Shown here piece by piece: positions 34,351 to 40,323 of a stretch of DNA of 40,323 bases (position 1 is the first letter of the stretch; each line of letters begins with the position of its first letter). Both the position numbers and the translations under genes were made by a program. This DNA comes from Amphibacillus sediminis NBRC 103570 (GTDB lineage: Bacteria; Bacillota; Bacilli; Bacillales; Amphibacillaceae), in NCBI RefSeq assembly GCF_001552275.1, contig NZ_BCQW01000025.1, positions 1-40,323 of the forward strand, read 5' to 3'. The notes under the pieces are model-generated. The model did no database searches. It was not told the origin of the DNA and saw only the letters and a program-made list of their open reading frames with translations.

Positions 34351-35202
34351 TTACCTTTGCTTTTTTTGACGATAGGTGACACGGTGAATGTGAACGGTTA
34401 AATAGACCTTTTCATCCTCTGATAGCGTCCAGTTAAAATTATTTTCCAAGTAAATATTTACTCTTTCGGTACAAGCGTATGCTTCTTGATATTTTTTCTT
34501 CACTTGTTCGTGCAGGAACTCATCTACGGTATCCTCTGATTTTTCCTTTCGGATAAAGCGAATTGAGAAGTAACGAAGGTGGGTGATAAAGCGCTCATAG
34601 TTAATCGAGCTTTCATCTAACTGCACTTGATAATAATATTTTACTATATTCAAAATACTATTAACCATATCTGTGACTTGAGCGGCAATCTCCATATTTT
34701 CACCAGATATTTGACTATTAACTAAATGTAATGCGATCGATCCTGCTTCATCCTCACCTAACTGAATACCGGTATGTCTTTCAATAATCCCTAAAGCATG
34801 CAGACCCATTTGAAATTCTTTTTTGTAATATTTCCTAATTTCATACAGCAAATTATTTTTCAAATGAATGCTTTGCTCATAACGAGCAATCGCAAAGCTA
34901 ATGTGATCCGTTAACGCCACATATAAATATTCATCTAATTTATAAGGTAGTTTCGACTGCGCATATGCTAAAATTTCTGATGCTATATCTAAGTATTTTT
35001 CAGAGGTATCTTTCAACAATTGATCAAGCTTATCTGACGTCCCCGTATTTTGTAAAACAAATGTTTTTTCAATACTGCCTTCGTCAATCTGATCACCAGG
35101 CTTCTTATGAAATGCCATTCCCTTACCCATGACCACCATTTCTTGATCATTCTCATTTTCCGTGATAACGACGTTATTGTTTAAGATTTTTTTAATCTCC
35201 AT
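34351..35202 (-). CDS. LicT/BglG-family transcriptional antiterminator
   Basis: A 283-residue antiterminator. The RNA-binding CAT domain covers residues 1-57 (M-E-I-K-K-I-L-N-N-N-V-V, then V-V-M-G-K-G-M-A-F-H-K-K-P-G-D). PRD1 and PRD2 follow, with the regulatory histidines visible in L-T-D-H-I-S-F-A-I near 107, I-E-R-H-T-G near 160, and H-L-R-Y-F-S-I-R and H-I-H-R-V near 205 and 270. I choose ATG 35202, since the GGGGG site is 8 bases upstream; the GTG three codons earlier overlaps that site. It is upstream of the EIIBCA gene and almost certainly acts on the RAT at 34224-34251, with activity set by PTS phosphorylation. Confidence 0.93.
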   Translation of the reverse strand: MEIKKILNNNVVITENENDQEMVVMGKGMAFHKKPGDQIDEGSIEKTFVLQNTGTSDKLDQLLKDTSEKYLDIASEILAYAQSKLPYKLDEYLYVALTDHISFAIARYEQSIHLKNNLLYEIRKYYKKEFQMGLHALGIIERHTGIQLGEDEAGSIALHLVNSQISGENMEIAAQVTDMVNSILNIVKYYYQVQLDESSINYERFITHLRYFSIRFIRKEKSEDTVDEFLHEQVKKKYQEAYACTERVNIYLENNFNWTLSEDEKVYLTVHIHRVTYRQKKQR

Positions 35203-35275
35203 CCTACTCACCCCCGTTCACTTATGTCGGCAAACTATAAAAGATTAGCTTATGGATAATGGTATATACATTTAC

Positions 35276-35287
35276 GTAAACGTTTAC
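35276..35287. promoter_or_regulatory. Candidate cre site before the antiterminator gene
   Basis: GTAAACGTTTAC is a perfect 12-bp palindrome matching the cre core, 74 bp upstream of the antiterminator start. Position fits catabolite repression of that gene. Confidence 0.55.
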
Positions 35288-35584
35288 TTAATCAATTTCT
35301 ATCATAGCAACTATTAACTGTCAAGCGACTACCATTTTGGTTTAAAAGGTCCTTCTACCCCTGAGCTTAGTAACGGGTTAGAAGTTCTGTTGCATGAATT
35401 GATTTATAAACAGAGCGTCATAAAATGAGATAGTCTCAGCATTTTTATTTATATGTTATTATTTGTATAGATACTTTGCTAATGGTTCTTTGATTTTTTA
35501 ACAGACCTCATAACTTAGCTATCCTAAAAATAAAGCTTAGTTGAATACACTCAGAGGATTAAATGAAAGAGGAGGAATTTTCAA

Positions 35585-35965
35585 ATGGAATTAACTCACA
35601 CTCGGTTACTCGTAGACAACTATAAGGAATGTTTTTTGTTTTATAGAGACGTCTTAGGCTTTGATGTTACTTGGGGAGATGAAAATTCTAATTACGCTGA
35701 TTTCAAATTTAATGGTGCTACTTTAGGTATTTTTGAACGTAAACAGATGGTTGAAGCTATTGGAGAAAAGTATTCAAATGCTATTGAAAAGGTCGATCGA
35801 ACAGCATTAATCTTTAAAGTGAACAGCGTGGAAGAGAGCTATCAAGCATTTAAAAATAAAGTCGAGTTTATTACTGAGCCAACTGAACAAAACGATTGGG
35901 GCATTAAAGTTGCTCATTTCAGAGATCCTGCCGGCACACTTATTGAAATTTACGAAAATATCTAA
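35585..35965 (+). CDS. VOC-superfamily (glyoxalase-like) protein
   Basis: A 126-residue single-domain protein with two beta-alpha-beta-beta-beta modules of the vicinal oxygen chelate fold. Visible marks are T-H-T-R-L-L-V-D-N-Y at the start, F-Y-R-D-V-L-G-F-D-V-T-W near 20-30, F-R-D-P-A-G-T-L-I-E-I-Y at the C-terminus, and His/Glu positions suited to metal binding (H5, E122). Function within the superfamily (lyase, dioxygenase or resistance protein) cannot be decided. GAGGAGGAA precedes the ATG. Single gene with its own terminator. Confidence 0.88.
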   Translation: MELTHTRLLVDNYKECFLFYRDVLGFDVTWGDENSNYADFKFNGATLGIFERKQMVEAIGEKYSNAIEKVDRTALIFKVNSVEESYQAFKNKVEFITEPTEQNDWGIKVAHFRDPAGTLIEIYENI

Positions 35966-35985
35966 GAACGCCAAATAGAGTAGGT

Positions 35986-36054
35986 AAAGAGTTTTGTTTA
36001 AATGGTTATCAGATTGATTCAGCTGATGATCATTCACACAAAACTCTTTTTCAG
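35986..36054 (+). terminator. Terminator of the VOC gene
   Basis: AAAGAGTTTTGT and ACAAAACTCTTT form a 12-base perfect stem with an ATCAG/CTGAT inner stem, then TTTTT. Confidence 0.85.
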
Positions 36055-36074
36055 ACTATATGACTAAAGAAAAT

Positions 36075-36160
36075 TAACAGGACCGAAGCCTCTGCCATCG
36101 GGATGGAGATACCCTTTATCATAAGCTTAGCGCCTATGATAAAGATAGTATATCCCTACT
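36075..36160. repeat. Hairpin cluster, possible IS605 right-end remnant
   Basis: GAAGCCTCTGCCATCGGGATGG (in part) forms a small stem, and CTTTATCATA with TATGATAAAG (about 36115-36145) a second, larger one. The GAAGCC-plus-hairpin layout resembles that at 30846 and IS200/IS605 right ends. No transposase gene is near. Confidence 0.3.
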
Positions 36161-36245
36161 TCTTTATGAAGCCTTTAGGTGTTATTGAATTCATTGCTAT
36201 TTACACAAATCTATACTCTCGATCCCCCTAAAACCGGACGATTAT

Positions 36246-36902
36246 TTATGACTCTAATGCTTCAACTATTTTCTCTGCCGTACTTCTACTAGACTGAGGG
36301 TTTTGCCCGGTTACTAATTTGCCATCTCTGACTGAATGATCTGTCCATTTTTCAGAAGCAACAAAATTCGCACCTTTTTCACGTAACGTGGATTCCAATA
36401 AGAAAGGCATATGCATGTCCAGTTCCATCTCTCTTTCTTCTTCATCAGTAAAAGCCGTTACATTTTTCCCTTGTATAATTGGTGTACCGTCTTGATAGAC
36501 TGCATTGACTAATCCTGCCGGCCCGTGACAAACCGCTGCAATAATTTTATCCTCTTCAGCAAATTGTTGTAACACATATTGGAGTGTTTCGCTATCTGGA
36601 AAATCAAACATCGTACCATGTCCGCCAGGGAGAAAAATAGCATCAAAGCCTTTTGCATGTTCCTTAGTTAGTTTTACTGTATCCTTCAATTCTGCTTCCG
36701 CTTCTTTCCATTCTGGCTTATCATCAATACTACTAGGATCTAATGCTACTTCTCCCCCGCTTATGCTTGTTACTTGCACCTCGTACCCCTTTTCTTTAAA
36801 AACGAGATAAGGAACAGCAAATTCTTCTAGCCATAGTCCCGTTTTATGGTCATTTGTAATTGTTGTATGATTGGTTACGACCATTAACACTTTTTTTGAC
36901 AT
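36246..36902 (-). CDS. DJ-1/PfpI-family class I glutamine amidotransferase-like protein
   Basis: A 218-residue cytosolic protein of the DJ-1/PfpI fold, closest in layout to the Hsp31-type glyoxalase III/deglycase-like branch. The nucleophilic C125 lies in I-A-A-V-C-H-G-P-A-G, followed by H126. The acidic partner E26 lies in T-G-L-W-L-E-E, and the oxyanion region is L-P-G-G-H-G-T-M-F-D at 91-100. Members protect against methylglyoxal or act as chaperones; which applies here is open. AAGGAGG precedes the ATG at 36902. Single gene, next to a VOC (glyoxalase-like) gene on the other strand. Confidence 0.92.
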   Translation of the reverse strand: MSKKVLMVVTNHTTITNDHKTGLWLEEFAVPYLVFKEKGYEVQVTSISGGEVALDPSSIDDKPEWKEAEAELKDTVKLTKEHAKGFDAIFLPGGHGTMFDFPDSETLQYVLQQFAEEDKIIAAVCHGPAGLVNAVYQDGTPIIQGKNVTAFTDEEEREMELDMHMPFLLESTLREKGANFVASEKWTDHSVRDGKLVTGQNPQSSRSTAEKIVEALES

Positions 36903-37259
36903 GATTAAACCTCCTTAGTCATCATTTTAGGTTTAATTTGTACGCTTTAGCCTAGATTATCCATCAAACAAGTTGATGACCGCAAATTTACACGAAGTAT
37001 AATTTAGAAACAACGGATACCTGGTTTAGTTACTTAGACAGCTTTTTTAACTAAACTGAAATATTCACCTTAGTTTTCGTTCTTCAATGCTAAAATATTT
37101 TTAGTTTTATAAAGGCATGTTGATTTATAATTAGATTGTCCAACTATAAAAAAACACTTACTTATCATTAAAACTTTAAAAAAATTAAAAAAAATCATAT
37201 ATTTTTCACTCTACTTGATGTAAAATGATCCCATGAAATAGTTTTAAGGAGTGATAGAG
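36903..37259. promoter_or_regulatory. Divergent promoter region, very AT-rich
   Basis: About 355 AT-rich bases between the DJ-1 gene and the DUF5986-like gene. CATCAA-acaag-TTGATG (36962-36978) is a small inverted repeat near the DJ-1 promoter, and 37150-37205 is almost pure A/T. No gene seen; promoter elements cannot be placed with confidence. Confidence 0.4.
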
Positions 37260-38012
37260 ATGAAGGAATTCAAATTTGACCCTGAAGCTAGTGAAGCGAT
37301 TGTAAATGCAATTGTCGAGGGATACCGAGAGTATATCGAGCATCGTAAAGATCGTTATGAAAAAATGGCTATTAGCTCTGCTTTCGCATGGACCAAGGGT
37401 AACTTTATAGAAAGTAAAATTGCAGAAATTAGTCCTACTCTTAATTTATCTTACAAATTTGCCAAGGCAGGACTAACTTGGGATTACTTACAATTCATTC
37501 ACGGTGATACTAAGAAGCTTTTCCTTATTAAGAATGCAGCATATTTTAACGAAAATAGCTTCTCGCAGGCAGTGCTACCTAATCAACATAATAGTAAAGG
37601 CCATCGTCGAACATATCTCCATGAACTCTCCAAAATAAACCAAGGCCTTGAATTTACATTTAATAATCAATACCAACTCTCAAGTGAACAAGGTGAGCAG
37701 CTATCTCTATTTATTCCGGAAGAACAAATTAAAGATGAACTTGAACATTTTCAAAATACTTATAGTGAATTCCATATCCTCACCTATAAAATTGATGATG
37801 CTTATCAAATTGCTCAAGTCATGCATTATTTACCTAACCCAGAGAACAATATTGCATATCGAATTGAGGATCTCTCAAAATATATTTCTGGTTCAGAATT
37901 AACAGATCAAGAACGTGAAATTATTGCACCAGAACAAGACAGTGATATAATTGATCCTGCAGCTTATGATATCGGCATCTTTGAGGCTACGGACAAAAAT
38001 GAAATTAAGTAA
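37260..38012 (+). CDS. DUF5986-like protein paired with an XRE-ImmA/IrrE protein
   Basis: A 250-residue soluble protein starting at ATG 37260 (AAGGAG 8 bases upstream); a GTG three codons earlier overlaps that site. It has no signal or membrane helix. Visible features are an N-terminal helical part, W-D-Y-L-Q-F-I-H-G-D-T-K-K-L-F-L-I-K-N-A-A near 75-95, R-R-T-Y-L-H-E-L-S-K-I-N near 117-128, and an acidic C-terminus. I associate it from memory with DUF5986 proteins that sit beside repressor/metallopeptidase genes. It lies 31 bases before the XRE-ImmA/IrrE gene and forms an operon with it, which suggests a toxin-antitoxin-like or defence pair in which this is the effector. Function not shown. 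Confidence 0.7.
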   Translation: MKEFKFDPEASEAIVNAIVEGYREYIEHRKDRYEKMAISSAFAWTKGNFIESKIAEISPTLNLSYKFAKAGLTWDYLQFIHGDTKKLFLIKNAAYFNENSFSQAVLPNQHNSKGHRRTYLHELSKINQGLEFTFNNQYQLSSEQGEQLSLFIPEEQIKDELEHFQNTYSEFHILTYKIDDAYQIAQVMHYLPNPENNIAYRIEDLSKYISGSELTDQEREIIAPEQDSDIIDPAAYDIGIFEATDKNEIK

Positions 38013-38043
38013 TGAGAATTTTATTTAGATAAGGGGGAGCGTT

Positions 38044-39258
38044 ATGTTTATTGGTGAAAATTTAACTAATCTTCGTATCATGCATAGCTATTCACGCAAA
38101 CAGCTCTCTGAAAAATTAAATGTAACAGAACAAGCGATCTGGCAATATGAAAATAATTATACATCTCCCAAAATGCAAATTGTTAATGATTTAAAATCCA
38201 TTTTTAATGTAAAAAGTAAATTCTTTTACAAAAAGGATGTTTTAGAGCGCTATTCTGAACCAGAGAATATTCCTGTTATGAATATTGCATATCGCTCTAA
38301 GGTTATGAATGTGATCTCAAAAACACAAGCAGAAGCTAAGCATGTTGAATATCTAGATAGTTTTGTAAATTATCTAACAGCTAATTTAACGTTTCCAACA
38401 CTAAACATTATCCAATTACGAGACGAAGTCATTAACTATTTAAATACCTCAACCGATGATCGAAAAACACAGATCAACAACGTTGCTAAACTTGCACGAC
38501 AAAAATTAGGTTTTCGACATGACACAAATGATCATTTAATGTTTTTAATAGAAAAAAGTGGTGTATTTATTTTTGAAAAACCAATTGGCGAAGAAATTGA
38601 CGCGTATAGTTTATGGACTAAACAGGATCGCCCTTTCATTATATTAGGTAATTTAAAACGTTCAGCTGTACGCCGAAACTTTGATATCGCACATGAGCTT
38701 GGGCATTTGTTATTACACTATAAAGTTGAATTCACAAATCTAGATCGCAAAGAGCACAAAGCCATTGAAAATGAAGCTAATCTATTTGCTGGATCCTTTT
38801 TATTACCAGAAGAATCTTTTTTAGAAGATTTGAAAATGATTGCTCATGTCACAAATCCTGATGCATATGTAGATTTAAAAAAGAAATGGAAAACGTCTCT
38901 ACAAGTTTTAGGTTATAGGGCAGCTAATTTAGAGATCTTAGATTCAAAAAAACACCGTAACTTCTATGCAGCTCTTCATCGAAAAGGTTACCTAAAAAGA
39001 GAACCACTCGATGAATTGATAACAATACAAAAGCCACAAAAAGTTAAATCAATCATTGATTTAGTTGCTAAAAAAGGAATTATTGATATCCGAGAGATGA
39101 TTGACAAAGATTGGATGGTAGAGATCCCATTTTTTCACCAAATAACCGGTATTGACTTAGAGTTTTTTAAAAACTATATCGATCATGACCATGACTTTGA
39201 GTTAGTAAATGTTCATGAGATGGCTTCAGCTACTTCTAACAATGAGATCTTGAAGTGA
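38044..39258 (+). CDS. XRE repressor fused to ImmA/IrrE metallopeptidase
   Basis: A 404-residue two-domain protein. Residues 1-60 are an XRE helix-turn-helix (S-R-K-Q-L-S-E-K-L-N-V-T-E-Q-A-I-W-Q-Y-E-N). From about 145 to 265 lies an ImmA/IrrE (DUF955) domain with the zinc motif H217-E218-L-G-H221 and the second Glu ligand E244 in I-E-N-E-A-N-L-F-A-G-S-F-L-L-P. Such fusions act as antitoxins or stress-responsive repressors that are cleaved or switched on a signal. It follows the DUF5986-like gene. The last sense codon and the stop (AAG TGA) coincide with the left end of repeat copy E, so the original C-terminus may have been altered. AGGGGGAG precedes the ATG. Confidence 0.9.
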   Translation: MFIGENLTNLRIMHSYSRKQLSEKLNVTEQAIWQYENNYTSPKMQIVNDLKSIFNVKSKFFYKKDVLERYSEPENIPVMNIAYRSKVMNVISKTQAEAKHVEYLDSFVNYLTANLTFPTLNIIQLRDEVINYLNTSTDDRKTQINNVAKLARQKLGFRHDTNDHLMFLIEKSGVFIFEKPIGEEIDAYSLWTKQDRPFIILGNLKRSAVRRNFDIAHELGHLLLHYKVEFTNLDRKEHKAIENEANLFAGSFLLPEESFLEDLKMIAHVTNPDAYVDLKKKWKTSLQVLGYRAANLEILDSKKHRNFYAALHRKGYLKREPLDELITIQKPQKVKSIIDLVAKKGIIDIREMIDKDWMVEIPFFHQITGIDLEFFKNYIDHDHDFELVNVHEMASATSNNEILK

Positions 39259-39497
39259 AACTTCGTTCAGTAGGGGTTTCAACATAGGATGTGCTCGTGT
39301 AGACGTTGCGACACGACGTCGCGAAATTAGTCAGCTTCCTCCCCCACTGAACGTTAGTTGAACCAATTCGGCTGTTACTGGCTGTTGGATCTCCCACTAA
39401 GATATGATGGGTCCACTTATTTCTTGAAAGGGGGAGTCTTACAAAAGCCCTTCGATGGGGCGAGTAACGCAGCCCCATCCAGTTACACTGCGATAAA
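39252..39497 (+). repeat. Dispersed structured repeat, copy E
   Basis: Complete copy with left end AAGTGAAACTTCGTTCAGT and right end CAGTTACACTGCGATAAA. It overlaps the last codons of the XRE-ImmA gene and has the same orientation. The first stem has one A-C mismatch. Confidence 0.9.
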
Positions 39498-39548
39498 ATA
39501 ATGCTATTAATTGAGATGATCTAATTAAACAGAAATTCAGGTAGTTTT

Positions 39549-39592
39549 AAGGTATGAGTTCGGTTTTAGTCCGGGGACTCATACCTTTTCTG
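39549..39592 (+). terminator. Terminator of the DUF5986-XRE operon
   Basis: AAGGTATGAGT and ACTCATACCTT, a perfect 11-base stem with a 17-base loop, then TTC. It lies beyond repeat copy E. Confidence 0.85.
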
Positions 39593-39707
39593 TTTTATCA
39601 TGTTTTTTATAGCTTAGTAGCAAAAAACGAAGGTAATACTTTGGACACAGGCAAACAACCAAAAATGAGATGCAGAAAATAAATAAAATCAATCATTTTA
39701 TTAAATA

Positions 39708-39774
39708 AATTGATTTTTTAATTAAATATTTAAATTTTTTAATTGATTTTTTTAATTGACATTGTATAATTGAT
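39708..39774 (+). promoter_or_regulatory. Promoter with AATTGAT direct repeats before the DUF2089 gene
   Basis: TATAAT at 39765-39770 is a probable -10. The heptamer AATTGAT (or AATTGAC) occurs at 39708, 39741, 39754 and 39768, the last three 13-14 bases apart and overlapping the -10. They may be direct-repeat binding sites of an autoregulator. Confidence 0.45.
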
Positions 39775-39791
39775 TTAAAAGGCGGTGGAAA

Positions 39792-40166
39792 ATGGTGGGG
39801 AGAACAGTGATAACGGCCTGTCCAGTTTGCGGAGAGGGATTAAATGTAACAAAACTAACGTGTGGACATTGCCATACAACGATTGAAAACACGTTTGAAT
39901 TTCCAAAGTTACTATCATTAAAGAAAGAGCAGCTACAATTTATTGAGACGTTTATTTTATGCCGTGGAAGTATTAAAGAAGTTGAAAAAGCCCTCAATAT
40001 TTCTTATCCGACCGTGCGAAATAAGCTTGAAGAAATTATTTCCAAATTAGGCGATCCATATCAGGCCAAGCAGTCAAAGGAAGACGAGAAGAAGGATATT
40101 ATTGACAGGTTAAGCAGTGGTGAACTAAGTGCAGAGGAAACGATTAAGCTATTAAAGAAAAAATAA
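39792..40166 (+). CDS. DUF2089-family zinc-ribbon/HTH regulator
   Basis: A 124-residue protein. Residues 10-30 hold a zinc ribbon with two Cys pairs, C-P-V-C and C-G-H-C. The middle, E-F-P-K-L-L-S-L-K-K-E-Q-L-Q-F-I-E-T-F-I, and the helix-turn-helix G-S-I-K-E-V-E-K-A-L-N-I-S-Y-P-T-V-R-N-K-L are characteristic of DUF2089. A C-terminal tail from about residue 95 has L-S-S-G-E-L-S-A-E-E-T-I-K-L-L, as in SHOCT-like segments that often follow this domain. Members are often the first gene of a small envelope-stress-type operon, but the window ends before a partner could be seen, and a terminator-like hairpin follows at once. Confidence 0.9.
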   Translation: MVGRTVITACPVCGEGLNVTKLTCGHCHTTIENTFEFPKLLSLKKEQLQFIETFILCRGSIKEVEKALNISYPTVRNKLEEIISKLGDPYQAKQSKEDEKKDIIDRLSSGELSAEETIKLLKKK

Positions 40167-40194
40167 AAAAACCTTCACTGAAAAAATGAAGGTT
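40163..40194. terminator. Hairpin after the DUF2089 gene
   Basis: AACCTTCA and TGAAGGTT around a 9-base loop. The T-run is on the minus strand side, so it may end a convergent gene beyond the window as well as this one. The remaining 130 bases show nothing I can name. Confidence 0.65.
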
Positions 40195-40323
40195 AGAAAA
40201 ATATTGATACGTTTATTTTAACAAAAAGTAAAATGATTTGTCGAGTGATAAAACATTTGAACCTAAAGGCAAGACTATTTTTTAGATGATAAATTGATTG
40301 AACAGCATACCAAAATATAAAGG

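Noticed and set aside
39236-39478. Minus-strand open frame of 80 codons over repeat copy E
   Set aside because: It lies across repeat sequence, has Ser/Arg/Thr-rich nonsense composition and no ribosome binding site.

Overview
The window is a low-GC, AT-rich stretch from a Bacillota chromosome. Strong GGAGG-type ribosome binding sites, CcpA-type cre boxes, PTS permeases, a LicT-type antiterminator and MATE, LemA and DUF2089 proteins point to the Bacillaceae, perhaps a saccharolytic halophilic or alkaliphilic relative. The genus cannot be fixed from the sequence alone. No rRNA, tRNA or CRISPR array was seen. Layout: (1) 1-162, start of a small CD3324-like DNA-binding protein. (2) 706-7482, an arabinofuranoside locus: a sugar ABC importer (lipoprotein plus two permeases, no ATPase) and a GH127 beta-L-arabinofuranosidase on the minus strand, with a divergent AraC regulator. 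(3) 8018-14768, a PTS locus: GH1 6-phospho-beta-glucosidase, EIIBC, PfkB-type sugar kinase and GH13_18 phosphorylase, with a divergent LacI regulator. (4) 15246-16664, a MATE exporter. (5) 16700-20661, a decayed region: a fragment of an IS1182-like transposase, an unknown 3' gene fragment, an ArsR-type regulator with a small membrane protein, an IS200 copy whose transposase stops at the catalytic tyrosine codon, and a frameshifted lipoprotein. (6) 21039-27977, an unusual minus-strand cluster: LacG-like GH1, M81 (MlrC-type) metallopeptidase, a degenerate M24 (creatinase-fold) protein and a PTS EIIBC, with an RpiR regulator upstream. (7) 28414-31810, a LemA/DUF2207 pair and a GNAT acetyltransferase. 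(8) 31946-35202, a beta-glucoside PTS EIIBCA controlled by a LicT-type antiterminator through a visible RAT/terminator switch. (9) 35585-40166, a VOC protein, a DJ-1/PfpI protein, a DUF5986-like plus XRE-ImmA/IrrE pair, and a DUF2089 regulator. How the genes fit together: four carbohydrate uptake modules, each with its own regulator type (AraC, LacI, RpiR, LicT), share putative CcpA repression. Two of the three PTS permeases lack an EIIA domain and may borrow the one fused to the third. The cluster at 21-28 kb is the best candidate for a new pathway, because it combines PTS import, a phospho-beta-galactosidase-type GH1 and two amide- or peptide-related proteins. This suggests use of a sugar conjugated to an amino acid, peptide or amide. 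A second striking feature is a family of five dispersed, highly structured repeats of about 210-255 bp (3716, 14899, 22560, 33894, 39252). They sit between genes and often inside operons, and I do not recognise them as a named element.
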